Positions 27,195-35,083 of a stretch of 64,000 bases of DNA are shown in pieces. Origin of the DNA: Chryseobacterium aurantiacum (GTDB lineage Bacteria; Bacteroidota; Bacteroidia; Flavobacteriales; Weeksellaceae). The notes under the pieces were generated by a model. That model was given only the letters and a program-made list of their open reading frames with translations, ran no database searches and was not told the DNA's origin. The DNA lies in contig NZ_PXUE01000001.1 in assembly GCF_003020585.1 (NCBI RefSeq), positions 434,001 through 498,000 of the forward strand. The letters are read 5' to 3'. The position numbers and the translations under genes are program-made. Positions within the stretch are counted from its first letter, which is position 1. Every line of letters begins with the position of its first letter.

Positions 27195-27352
27195 AGTGTT
27201 ATTTTTTTAAGTTAAGTTATATTAAATGATTTTTTACGCTAAAAAGTGATTTTGTGTTATTTTTTTTCAAATCAACAATGCTAATACCTTGTTTATTTGG
27301 GACATATTGCCCTGAAAATGATATAAAGGTATGTAAAATATTTCGTAGTAGA

Positions 27353-27389
27353 AAAAAAATAAACCGAAAAGAACAATTCTTTTCGGTTT
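27353..27389 (-). terminator. Terminator of the second OmpA-type gene
   Basis: AAACCGAAAAGAA (27361-27373) and TTCTTTTCGGTTT (27377-27389) pair perfectly over 13 bp; the minus strand then reads a T run. Confidence 0.9.
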
Positions 27390-27406
27390 ATGTATTTAAT
27401 AAGAAA

Positions 27407-28930
27407 TTATTTTTTCTTTTTTTTAGCAGGTGCTTTTTTAGTAGCTTTTTTTACAGGAGCATCTTCATAATCTTTCTTTTTAATAGAATCCCATTCAGAA
27501 CTTTCTATAAATCTTACTGTAACTTTTCTGTCAGCTAATCTTTCAGCATCTGAAGCTGAAGCAGGTATTATTGCTTCTGCAGAACCTACACCTCTAGATT
27601 TTAATGCATTATCATTTACTCCTCTTGTTTCTAAAGCTCCAACTACAGCAGCAGCTCTTTCTTTAGATAATCTTAGGTTATATGCAGCATTACCTTTGAT
27701 ATCGGTATGTCCTGTTAATAGATAATTACCACCATTTTCCTTAATAATTGAAGCAGCTAAGTCAAGTTTACTATTAGACTCTGGTCTTATCGTTGCTTTA
27801 TTAAAGTTAAAGTAGATATCCTTAAGTGTTTTTTCTACTTCTATCGCAGTCTCTTTATTATCTTTCTTCACTGGACATCCATTATTTTCAGCAGGGCCAG
27901 GAACAGTTACACACTTGTCGTAAAGGTCAATAACTCCATCAAGGTCTGTATCAAGGGCAACACCAGCACCATCTACTCTTGCACCGGCAGGAGTGTCAAG
28001 CTGTCTGTCCCAATCATCGCATACTCCGTCATTATCAGCATCACCTTTCTTACATACTTCAATGTCTTGCTTTTTATTAGCCAATACATCAAGCTTGTAA
28101 TAAATTTCCTGAAGTGGGTCATGCCACATTAAGTGAGATTCATGTTTTCCTAATTTGAAAGAAAGACCTAACGTTGCATTGAAGAAGTTATCAGAAACTT
28201 GTTCTTCACGTTTATTGACTGCACTGTATTTGTCACCACCACCATCAAATTCATCATCACCGGTAACAACATACATTAATCTACCTTCAATGTCAATTCT
28301 TCTGTTTACCTTAAACTTCAAACCAGCACCAGCTTGCATAAACATAGATCCAAGTTGGAAAGGTTTGATTTCAGTCATTAATTTTTGTCCCTTGATGTCT
28401 TTCTGGTATGCTCTGTACGCAATGGTACCAACACCGGCATATCCGTGAAGAGCCCATCTGTAAGGAGAATGGTTATCAACTCTTCTCAAAAGATTAGAGA
28501 AGTTAATATCTCCCAAGATTGAGATTGCATCATACTGAGTTCTTGCGCCTACAGCGGTTGCGTCAGGTGCAGCATCCTTGGTATTGAACCATCCTTGTCT
28601 TGTTTCACCTCTGTCATATTGTAAGTTAATACCAAAAGCATGGGTAATTGCCTTATCAATACTTACATAAGCAGAGTATCCAAAAAGGTTTTTACCGTTA
28701 CCATTCTTGATAGAGGTTAAATCTGCTGACTGCATTAGTGGTACTCCAACCCCTGCAGAAATAGACCAGTCATTAAACCTTTTTGATTGTTGAGTGAAAG
28801 GGGAAACATTTGCAGAACCAGAAGAAAAAGTATTTGGATACTTCCCATCTGTGGTTACTGCAGAGTCTTGTGCATAGCTGATAGCAGGCATCGCCAAAGC
28901 CAGTGCAGCAATTGCTAAACTTAATTTCAT
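27407..28930 (-). CDS. OmpA family outer membrane protein, copy 2, with lysine-rich tail
   Basis: The 507-residue protein has the same signal peptide, barrel and TSP3 region as copy 1 (most residues 30-345 identical). Its C-terminal OmpA domain is of a different sequence (IYFNFNKATIRPESNSKLD, then GHTDIKGNAAYNLRLSKERA). The arginine of the peptidoglycan site is kept in SKERA. After the OmpA domain it continues for about 35 residues and ends in ATKKAPAKKKKK, a strongly basic alanine-lysine tail not present in the other copies. It should anchor the outer membrane to peptidoglycan. The 51-bp gap to copy 3 is short enough for cotranscription. Confidence 0.93.
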   Translation of the reverse strand: MKLSLAIAALALAMPAISYAQDSAVTTDGKYPNTFSSGSANVSPFTQQSKRFNDWSISAGVGVPLMQSADLTSIKNGNGKNLFGYSAYVSIDKAITHAFGINLQYDRGETRQGWFNTKDAAPDATAVGARTQYDAISILGDINFSNLLRRVDNHSPYRWALHGYAGVGTIAYRAYQKDIKGQKLMTEIKPFQLGSMFMQAGAGLKFKVNRRIDIEGRLMYVVTGDDEFDGGGDKYSAVNKREEQVSDNFFNATLGLSFKLGKHESHLMWHDPLQEIYYKLDVLANKKQDIEVCKKGDADNDGVCDDWDRQLDTPAGARVDGAGVALDTDLDGVIDLYDKCVTVPGPAENNGCPVKKDNKETAIEVEKTLKDIYFNFNKATIRPESNSKLDLAASIIKENGGNYLLTGHTDIKGNAAYNLRLSKERAAAVVGALETRGVNDNALKSRGVGSAEAIIPASASDAERLADRKVTVRFIESSEWDSIKKKDYEDAPVKKATKKAPAKKKKK

Positions 28931-28981
28931 CGTGTATTATTTATTTTGATTTTTTGAAAAGCAGTTCTTAGCTTCTTTTTA

Positions 28982-30097
28982 TTATTTAATTGGGCATCCG
29001 TTGTTTTCAACAGGTCCGGGAACAGTTACACACTTGTCATAAAGGTCAATAACCCCGTCAAGGTCCATATCCAAGGCAACACCAGCACCGTCTACTCTTG
29101 CTCCTGCAGGAGTGTCAAGCTGTCTGTCCCAATCATCACATACTCCATCATTATCTGCGTCTCCTTTTTCACAAACTACAAGATCAGTAGTAGCATTTTC
29201 TAGAACGCTGGTTCTGTAGTATGCTTCCTGAAGTGGATCATGCCATGCTAAGTGAGATAGGTGTTTTCCTAATTTGAAAGATACCCCTAAACTTACTGTC
29301 CATGCATTGTCTGATCTTCTGGCGTTAAGCATATTATATTTCGAACTTGTTGAACCTGGCTCATAGTCACCAGGACCAGCCCATCCGCCGCCATCAAATT
29401 CATCATCACCACTGATAATGTACATGGTTCTTGCTTCTACGTCAATAAGTTTTGAAACATTATACTTTACCCCTAAACCTCCTTGATAGAATATGGAATT
29501 AATATCCATATCTTGTTTGATAAATAAAGGAATTCTTTTTGGGCTATTGCTCCATCTGAATTCATCATTGTCATGTAAAGACGTTCTGAATCCTTGGATA
29601 CCAATACCGGCATAACCGTGAATGGCCCATCTGTAAGGAGAATGATTATCAACTCTTCTCAAAAGATTAGAGAAGTTAATATCTCCCATTAGAGCAATTT
29701 GGTCAAATTGAGTTGTTGCAGTACCTACTCCGGCAAGTTGGCCGGCTGTACCAGGAAGTTGACCTGTCTGCTTTGTCTCTCCTCTCGTATACATTAAGCT
29801 TAAGCCAAAAGTATGGGAAATTTGCTTATCAACACTTATATAAGCATTGTAACCCCAGTTGGTCTTATCCTTGCGAAGGGATTTTAGATCAGAGTGTACC
29901 ATAAATGCGGGACCTCCACCAACTGAAATAGACCAGTCTCTGAAACGTCTGGCTTTGTTGTTGAAAGTTTGTACATTAGCGGAACCTGAGGAAAAAGTAT
30001 TAGGATACTCAGTAGAAGAGGTTACTGTAGTACTGCTATTCTGCGCGAAAGCTGCAATTGGCAAGGTAGTAGCCAATAATAATAAACCTAATTTCAT
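28982..30097 (-). CDS. OmpA-related barrel protein, copy 3, without OmpA domain
   Basis: This 371-residue paralogue has a signal peptide (ending near AFAQN), the same type of barrel and the TSP3 region. It stops at NNGCPIK, exactly where copies 1 and 2 continue into their OmpA domains. The stop lies in short intergenic sequence with no remnant of the lost domain, so it is not a recent frameshift. It should sit in the outer membrane but cannot bind peptidoglycan in the usual way. The barrel is more diverged than that of copies 1 and 2, while a block around YRWAIHGYAGIG and the TSP3 part stay very close. folK lies 17 bp upstream in the same direction. Confidence 0.88.
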   Translation of the reverse strand: MKLGLLLLATTLPIAAFAQNSSTTVTSSTEYPNTFSSGSANVQTFNNKARRFRDWSISVGGGPAFMVHSDLKSLRKDKTNWGYNAYISVDKQISHTFGLSLMYTRGETKQTGQLPGTAGQLAGVGTATTQFDQIALMGDINFSNLLRRVDNHSPYRWAIHGYAGIGIQGFRTSLHDNDEFRWSNSPKRIPLFIKQDMDINSIFYQGGLGVKYNVSKLIDVEARTMYIISGDDEFDGGGWAGPGDYEPGSTSSKYNMLNARRSDNAWTVSLGVSFKLGKHLSHLAWHDPLQEAYYRTSVLENATTDLVVCEKGDADNDGVCDDWDRQLDTPAGARVDGAGVALDMDLDGVIDLYDKCVTVPGPVENNGCPIK

Positions 30098-30114
30098 ACA
30101 ATATGTTTTATGTT

Positions 30115-30531
30115 TTAAATAAAATCTTTTAATAATACTCTTGAAAAATCCCTTTCAAAAAGATGTTTGTTATGAGGGATTTCTAATCTTTCTGACTTAA
30201 AGTTTAATTCATTGTACTTAATGATATCAATATCTATTACTCTATCTGTATAGCCTCCTGATACTTTTGAATCATTAATTCTTCCCATGTCAATTTCAAT
30301 TTTCTTAATACAATCAAGCAATTGAATTGGTGAAAGATGCGTGAATATTATTGTTGCAATATTACAAAAAATATTGGAACTGACAAATTCTACAGGATCA
30401 GACATTAAAAATTCGCTGGTTTGGGAAATGGTGTTTCCAGCGGTACTTATTTTCTGTAAAGCAAGCTCTATATTTTTTTTTTGATCTCCAAGGTTACTTC
30501 CTAGTAACAAAACTACCTTTTGCTGCGACAT
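30115..30531 (-). CDS. folK: 2-amino-4-hydroxy-6-hydroxymethyldihydropteridine diphosphokinase
   Basis: HPPK transfers pyrophosphate from ATP to hydroxymethyl-dihydropterin in folate synthesis. The N terminus VVLLLGSNLGDQKKNIELAL and the signature YTDRVIDIDIIKYNE (with the two magnesium-binding aspartates), followed by LEIPHNKHLFERDF, are typical. At 138 residues it is slightly shorter than E. coli FolK (about 160). It is divergent from sppA, whose preferred ATG is only 21 bp away, and lies upstream of the OmpA cluster in the same direction. Confidence 0.94.
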   Translation of the reverse strand: MSQQKVVLLLGSNLGDQKKNIELALQKISTAGNTISQTSEFLMSDPVEFVSSNIFCNIATIIFTHLSPIQLLDCIKKIEIDMGRINDSKVSGGYTDRVIDIDIIKYNELNFKSERLEIPHNKHLFERDFSRVLLKDFI

Positions 30532-30552
30532 ATTAGAAAATTGATTGAATTT

Positions 30553-32313
30553 ATGAGAAGTTTCTTTAAAAATGTTTTGGCAAATATAGTAGCTATAGTT
30601 ATACTTTGCGCTGTATTTTTCATCTTTTTCATTATGTTGATTGTGTTCAGTTCTATGGGAAGTGATAAGGCTGTTGCTGTGAAAAAGAACTCGGTTCTTA
30701 CGATTAATTTAAAGACAAACATAATAGACAGCCCTACGGAAGAAGAGATGGGACTATTCGGTATCAGTAATCAGAATAAGAGTGTTCTTCTATATGATGC
30801 ATTGGAAGCTATTAATAAAGCCAAGACTGATGATAATATTAAAGGAATCAGTATTGAGGCTGATGAGCTGAATTCAGGCTTAACACAGATTGATGATCTT
30901 AGAAATGCTATTGAGGATTTCAAGAAAAGTGGAAAATTTGTTTATGCTTATGGTAACGGGGTTTCTCAATCTGCTTATTACTTAGGGTCGGTAGCGGAGA
31001 AATATTATCTGCATCCTGCGGGAGGAATAGAATTGAAGGGACTTGCTACTGAAGTTACATTCTTTAAAGACTTTGCTGATAAATATGGAATTGGGATTGA
31101 AGTGATTCGTCACGGGAAATTTAAATCTGCGGTGGAGCCATTTTTAAGAAATGATATTTCCCCGGAAAATAAGGAACAGCTAAGTACTCTATTGAATGAT
31201 CTTTGGAAAAATACTTCCTATAAAATGGCAGCATCAAGAAAGATTGATACAGTTCAGTTCAGAACGATTGTTGACAGTTTGTATGGAATGATTCCGGAGC
31301 AGGGATTAAAATATAAGCTTGCGGATAAACTTATTCAAAAAACAGAATATGAAGATCTGCTTAAAGCTAAATTAAGTTTAACAGATAAGGAAAAGCTGAA
31401 TAAGATCTCTTTGACTAATTATATCAGTTCTTACGAAGATGAGGATAAATCCGGTGAAAAGGTAGCTGTATTGTATGCGTCAGGATCTATCAACAATGGA
31501 GATCAGTATAACGACATCCATTCTGAAAAATATGTAAAGTACATTAAAAAACTTCAGGATGATGATAAAGTGAAGGCGGTGGTTCTTAGAATCAACTCTC
31601 CGGGAGGAAGTGCAAATGCTTCAGATGAAATTTTATTTGAATTACAACAGCTGAAGAAGAAAAAGCCACTGGTAGTTTCATTTGGTGACTATGCTGCTTC
31701 AGGCGGATATTATGTAGCAATGGCTGCAGATAAGATTTATTCGGAGCCTAATACGCTTACCGGTTCTATCGGAGTTTTCGGAGTGTTGCCTTATTATAAG
31801 GATATTGCCAGCAAGAATGGAATTCGTGCAGATGTGGTTTCTACTAATGCTAATTCTATGTATTATTCAGGTTTGAATGGAGTAACGCCCTACGGAGTAA
31901 ATATGATGACGAAAAGTGTGGAGGGTACATATAAAAGATTTGTACATTTTGTTACTCAAAACAGAAAGAAAACTTTTGAAGAGATCGATAATGTAGGTGG
32001 AGGTAGAGTATGGAGTGGGGTTCGTGCTAAGCAAATAGGATTAGTGGATGAGCTGGGAACACTGAATGATGCTGTAAAGTTTGCTGCGCAGAAAGCAGGA
32101 TTAAAGTCAGCATACCAGGTTGAGTCTTTCCCTAAGAAAATGTCTCCTTTCGAGCAGATCTTTAAGGACCTGAACGAAGAAGATGTTTCCGCGAGAATCA
32201 TTAAGAGTAAAATAGGAAAATCTAACTATGAGATTTTACAGCAGATTACAGACAAGAAGCTGCAGTCTGAAGTGAAAATGGAAATGCCTTACCAGATTAG
32301 AATCAACAACTAA
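30553..32313 (+). CDS. sppA: Signal peptide peptidase SppA, 67K type
   Basis: From the ATG at 30553 the protein has 586 residues; an in-frame TTG at 30520 would run into folK and is rejected. One N-terminal membrane helix (about 8-32) is followed by two ClpP-like S49 domains. The catalytic lysine is K191 in GKFKSAVEPF and the serine is S383 in YAASGGYYVA, the split dyad of tandem-domain SppA. GSIGVFG follows as usual. It cleaves leftover signal peptides in the inner membrane, with the active site on the outer side. A perfect 16-bp hairpin ends the transcript. Confidence 0.95.
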   Translation: MRSFFKNVLANIVAIVILCAVFFIFFIMLIVFSSMGSDKAVAVKKNSVLTINLKTNIIDSPTEEEMGLFGISNQNKSVLLYDALEAINKAKTDDNIKGISIEADELNSGLTQIDDLRNAIEDFKKSGKFVYAYGNGVSQSAYYLGSVAEKYYLHPAGGIELKGLATEVTFFKDFADKYGIGIEVIRHGKFKSAVEPFLRNDISPENKEQLSTLLNDLWKNTSYKMAASRKIDTVQFRTIVDSLYGMIPEQGLKYKLADKLIQKTEYEDLLKAKLSLTDKEKLNKISLTNYISSYEDEDKSGEKVAVLYASGSINNGDQYNDIHSEKYVKYIKKLQDDDKVKAVVLRINSPGGSANASDEILFELQQLKKKKPLVVSFGDYAASGGYYVAMAADKIYSEPNTLTGSIGVFGVLPYYKDIASKNGIRADVVSTNANSMYYSGLNGVTPYGVNMMTKSVEGTYKRFVHFVTQNRKKTFEEIDNVGGGRVWSGVRAKQIGLVDELGTLNDAVKFAAQKAGLKSAYQVESFPKKMSPFEQIFKDLNEEDVSARIIKSKIGKSNYEILQQITDKKLQSEVKMEMPYQIRINN

Positions 32314-32330
32314 CTAAATTATATTGAACG

Positions 32331-32365
32331 AAAATCCCGGATCTGAATTTCAGATCCGGGATTTT
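32331..32365. terminator. Bidirectional terminator after sppA
   Basis: A perfect 16-bp stem, AAAATCCCGGATCTGA with TCAGATCCGGGATTTT, around an ATT loop between convergent genes. Confidence 0.9.
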
Positions 32366-32383
32366 ATTTTTTAATAATATTGA

Positions 32384-32638
32384 TTAACCTTTCTTTGTAG
32401 CCATTCCGTAAATCCAAAGGACAATCAGTGATCCCCCTATGGCAAGTAGCATACTTCTGAAGTCAAAACTGTCTACTGTTCCCCAGCCAAGAAAATTTCC
32501 TATAAATCCCCCAACAAAAGCTCCTATAATTCCCAGAATAATTGTTATTAGCCATCCGCCTCCTTGAGTACCAGGCATTATTAATTTAGCAATGGCTCCC
32601 GCAATAAGACCAAATATGATCCAAGTTAAAATTCCCAT
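32384..32638 (-). CDS. GlsB/YeaQ/YmgE family small membrane protein
   Basis: The 84-residue protein has three hydrophobic helices with the glycine-rich pattern of the transglycosylase-associated family (WIIFGLIAGAIAKLIMPG, GGGWLITIILGIIGAFVGG, then a last helix ending in ATKKG). Members are inner membrane proteins often raised in stress, with no known enzymatic role. Length and motifs are complete. It is a single gene facing sppA. Confidence 0.92.
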   Translation of the reverse strand: MGILTWIIFGLIAGAIAKLIMPGTQGGGWLITIILGIIGAFVGGFIGNFLGWGTVDSFDFRSMLLAIGGSLIVLWIYGMATKKG

Positions 32639-32707
32639 AGTTTTAAGATTTTAATTGTTAATATTTATTGATTTGTTTTGCTAATATAAGGGAAAACATG
32701 ACATAAA

Positions 32708-33661
32708 TCATCTCTTCTTGAAGAATGAGTCTACAAATTCCGTACCATTAAAAAGCTGTAGATCCTGCATTTTTTCGCCTACACCTATATATTTTACCGG
32801 AATTTGGAATTGGTCTGAGATTCCAATAACAACTCCTCCTTTTGCTGTTCCGTCCAGCTTTGTTACCGCCAGTGCATTCACTTCAGTAGCTGCTGTAAAT
32901 TGCTTGGCTTGTTCAAATGCATTTTGTCCTGTAGAACCATCAAGAACCAATAGGATCTCATGAGGCGCATCAGGAATTACTTTCTGCATTACTCTCTTGA
33001 TTTTGGAAAGTTCGTTCATCAGGTTGACTTTATTATGAAGTCTTCCTGCGGTGTCAATAATGACAACATCTGCATTTTGGGCAACAGCACTTTGTACTGT
33101 ATCAAAAGCTACAGAGGCAGGGTCAGAACCCATTCCTTGTTTTACGATAGGGACATCCACTCTTTCACTCCAGATGGTAAGCTGGTCAACGGCAGCAGCT
33201 CTAAAGGTATCAGCAGCTCCTAAAACTACTTTTTTACCCTCAGATTTGAACTGGTGAGCCAGTTTTCCAATGGTTGTTGTTTTTCCAACACCGTTTACCC
33301 CTACTACCATAATTACATAGGGTTTTTTGGAAGTGTCGATATTTCCTGTTCCTGCGTGAGGGTTTTCAAGCAAAAGACCAGCAATTTCATCACGAAGAAT
33401 TTTATCCAGTTCGTTTACCCCAACATATTTATCGCGGGATACACGTTCTTCAATTCTTTCTATGATCTTGATGGTGGTAGAAGCGCCTACATCGGATGCA
33501 ATCAGTATTTCTTCAAGATCATCCAGAACTTCGTCATCTACTTTACTTTTACCGACAACGGCCTTCGTCATTTTTTCAAAGAATCCCTGACTGGATTTTT
33601 CCAACCCCTTATCTAAGGTTTCTTTTTCTTCTTTTTTGAAAATATTTTTAAACCAACTCAT
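32708..33661 (-). CDS. ftsY: Signal recognition particle receptor FtsY
   Basis: This 317-residue SRP GTPase docks ribosome-nascent-chain complexes at the inner membrane. The N domain (about 20-100) follows a short amphipathic membrane-targeting start (SWFKNIFKKEEKE). The G domain has GVNGVGKTTTIGKLA (G1), AADTFRAAAVDQL, DTAGR and TKLDGTAKGG. The long acidic A domain of E. coli FtsY is missing, as usual in this phylum. It starts 15 bp after the RidA-like gene and belongs to the ribosomal protein neighbourhood rpmB-rpmG-DUF4295-ftsY. Confidence 0.97.
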   Translation of the reverse strand: MSWFKNIFKKEEKETLDKGLEKSSQGFFEKMTKAVVGKSKVDDEVLDDLEEILIASDVGASTTIKIIERIEERVSRDKYVGVNELDKILRDEIAGLLLENPHAGTGNIDTSKKPYVIMVVGVNGVGKTTTIGKLAHQFKSEGKKVVLGAADTFRAAAVDQLTIWSERVDVPIVKQGMGSDPASVAFDTVQSAVAQNADVVIIDTAGRLHNKVNLMNELSKIKRVMQKVIPDAPHEILLVLDGSTGQNAFEQAKQFTAATEVNALAVTKLDGTAKGGVVIGISDQFQIPVKYIGVGEKMQDLQLFNGTEFVDSFFKKR

Positions 33662-33676
33662 AGTTTTAGTTTGTTC

Positions 33677-34147
33677 TTATCTTTTGTTTTTAATTACTGC
33701 TGTGGCTTCTACCTCTATCAGGACATCATCTCTGAAAAGCTTGCTTACCTCTACAAGGCTGCTTACGGGAGGGTTTTGAAGATTGACATGTTTGTCTCTT
33801 ACTTTTCTGAAATCAGGAGTTTTTGATATGTCTGTGACGAAAATCACAAGCTTCACAATATCTTTTCCTGTACCTCCGTACTCTTTCAGAATATTTTCAA
33901 TATTATTGAAAATTTGCTGTGTCTGTTCCTCTACATTCTTTCCCACCAGATTTCCTGCTGAATCCAGAGGAACCTGCCCAGATAATAAAATCATTTTGGA
34001 ACTTCCACAATCAATACTTACTGATTGTGATAATCCCTGAATGTTGAAAACTTTTGAAGAACTTTTATATTCTATCGTATTCATTGTTTCCTGACTATAT
34101 GAAAATAGAAAAATTACTGTACAGGCCAGAATTAGAATTTTTTTCAT
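33677..34147 (-). CDS. Exported RidA/YjgF-like protein lacking the catalytic arginine
   Basis: This 156-residue protein has a signal peptide (about 1-19, ending FSYSQ) before a RidA domain. Cytoplasmic RidA enzymes hydrolyse reactive enamines and imines and use an arginine in a PxR motif. Here that place reads NPPVSSLVEVSKL, so the arginine is replaced. GQVPLDSAGNLVGKNVEEQTQ and the ending LIEVEATAVI confirm the fold. Without the arginine it probably is not an imine deaminase. It sits between the DUF4295 gene and ftsY, with its own TATCTTTG promoter box. Confidence 0.88.
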   Translation of the reverse strand: MKKILILACTVIFLFSYSQETMNTIEYKSSSKVFNIQGLSQSVSIDCGSSKMILLSGQVPLDSAGNLVGKNVEEQTQQIFNNIENILKEYGGTGKDIVKLVIFVTDISKTPDFRKVRDKHVNLQNPPVSSLVEVSKLFRDDVLIEVEATAVIKNKR

Positions 34148-34173
34148 ATTTCACTGATTAATAATCTGGTGAA

Positions 34174-34181
34174 CAAAGATA
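34174..34181 (-). promoter_or_regulatory. -7 box of the RidA-like/ftsY unit
   Basis: The minus strand reads TATCTTTG (exact TAnnTTTG) about 27 bp before the start, directly after the terminator of the ribosomal protein operon. Confidence 0.45.
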
Positions 34182-34182
34182 A

Positions 34183-34216
34183 CAAAAAAACTACCCAAAA
34201 TATGAGTAGTTTTTTA
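34183..34216 (-). terminator. Terminator of the rpmB-rpmG-DUF4295 operon
   Basis: AAAAAACTAC (34185-34194) pairs with GTAGTTTTTT (34206-34215); the minus strand continues in T. Confidence 0.7.
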
Positions 34217-34236
34217 TATTGTAAATAAAGTATTAA

Positions 34237-34389
34237 TTATTTTTTCAAATAACCATCTACTTCATCAGCATTCATTACTTTTTCTTCGAAAACGTAAGCT
34301 CCTGATTTAGAAGACTTAACCATTTTCACCACTTTAGTCATCTTTTTAGACTGACCGCTTTGTAGGGTTGCTACTACTTTCTTTGCCAT
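34237..34389 (-). CDS. DUF4295 family small basic protein
   Basis: This 50-codon gene begins MAKKVVATLQSGQSKKMTKV and ends in DGYLKK. The protein is strongly basic with no signal peptide. DUF4295 proteins are found almost only in Bacteroidota next to L33 and L28, as here, and are thought to be associated with the ribosome; their role is not established. It starts 20 bp after the rpmG stop and closes the ribosomal operon before the terminator at 34183-34216. Confidence 0.9.
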   Translation of the reverse strand: MAKKVVATLQSGQSKKMTKVVKMVKSSKSGAYVFEEKVMNADEVDGYLKK

Positions 34390-34409
34390 GGTAAATTATT
34401 ATTTATAAA

Positions 34410-34592
34410 TTACTTGATTTCTTTGTGAAGGGTAGATCTCTTAAGAACAGGATTGTATTTTTTTAATTCCAATCTCTCTGTAGTGTTCTTTTTGTTTTTT
34501 GTAGAAATGTATCTAGACATTCCTGGCATACCGCTTTCTTTGTGCTCTGTACATTCAAGGATTACTTGAACTCTATTTCCTTTTTTTGCCAT
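34410..34592 (-). CDS. rpmG: 50S ribosomal protein L33
   Basis: The 60-residue protein begins [17 protein letters not shown] and carries [23 protein letters not shown], which is diagnostic for L33. Only one of the four zinc-binding cysteines remains (in LECTE), so this is the zinc-free C-minus type. It lies 6 bp after rpmB in the same operon. Confidence 0.97.
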   Translation of the reverse strand: MAKKGNRVQVILECTEHKESGMPGMSRYISTKNKKNTTERLELKKYNPVLKRSTLHKEIK

Positions 34593-34598
34593 GATTTA

Positions 34599-34841
34599 TT
34601 AATTCTTTTTAATCAATCCGTTTCTAGTAGCTCTTTCAATAGCTTCCTCGATTCCAATCTTGTTAATCACTCTCAATCCATGAGCTGATACTTTCAGTGT
34701 AACGTGCTTATCTTGCTCCGGAAGGTAAAACTTCTTCTCTAATAAGTTAATTTCAAAACGACGCTTCGTTTTGTTATTAGCGTGAGAAACGTTGTTACCA
34801 ACCATTGCACGCTTTCCTGTTATTTGGCAAATTCTTGACAT
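34599..34841 (-). CDS. rpmB: 50S ribosomal protein L28
   Basis: The 80-residue protein begins [21 protein letters not shown] and has [11 protein letters not shown], both diagnostic for L28. It is first in the rpmB-rpmG-DUF4295 operon. Zinc-binding CxxC pairs are not present. Confidence 0.97.
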   Translation of the reverse strand: MSRICQITGKRAMVGNNVSHANNKTKRRFEINLLEKKFYLPEQDKHVTLKVSAHGLRVINKIGIEEAIERATRNGLIKKN

Positions 34842-35048
34842 ATCTCGATGTTCTTATTTGTATAATATTTGAGAGTGCAAAATAACGAAGAATTTTTTAG
34901 ATAGACAAATCTTTTGGAAAATATTTGCAAATAAGTGGCTGATTAATAATATTGATTTTTTAAAATACCCGAATTTCTGGGATATAGCCGAAAATCCCTG
35001 CTGATATATTTCATACAGGCTTTTTTTTAACAAAGAAATTTAATATTC

Positions 35049-35056
35049 TATCTTTG
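35049..35056 (+). promoter_or_regulatory. -7 box of the VCBS-repeat gene
   Basis: TATCTTTG (exact TAnnTTTG) lies 27 bp before the ATG at 35084. The TTG element is not clear. Confidence 0.45.
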
Positions 35057-35083
35057 TTTTTAATTAATCTAAATAAGAATAAC

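Noticed and set aside
26440..28448. Repeated antisense ORFs opposite the OmpA genes
   Set aside because: They mirror the conserved coding sequence of the duplicated genes, are low-complexity and have no family features.
30520..30552. TTG start of SppA overlapping folK
   Set aside because: The ATG at 30553 keeps the whole membrane anchor and catalytic domains and avoids overlap with the divergent gene.
34950..35040. Possible small RNA or hairpin around GGGATATAGCCGAAAATCCC
   Set aside because: The stem is only five or six base pairs and no promoter or terminator frames it.
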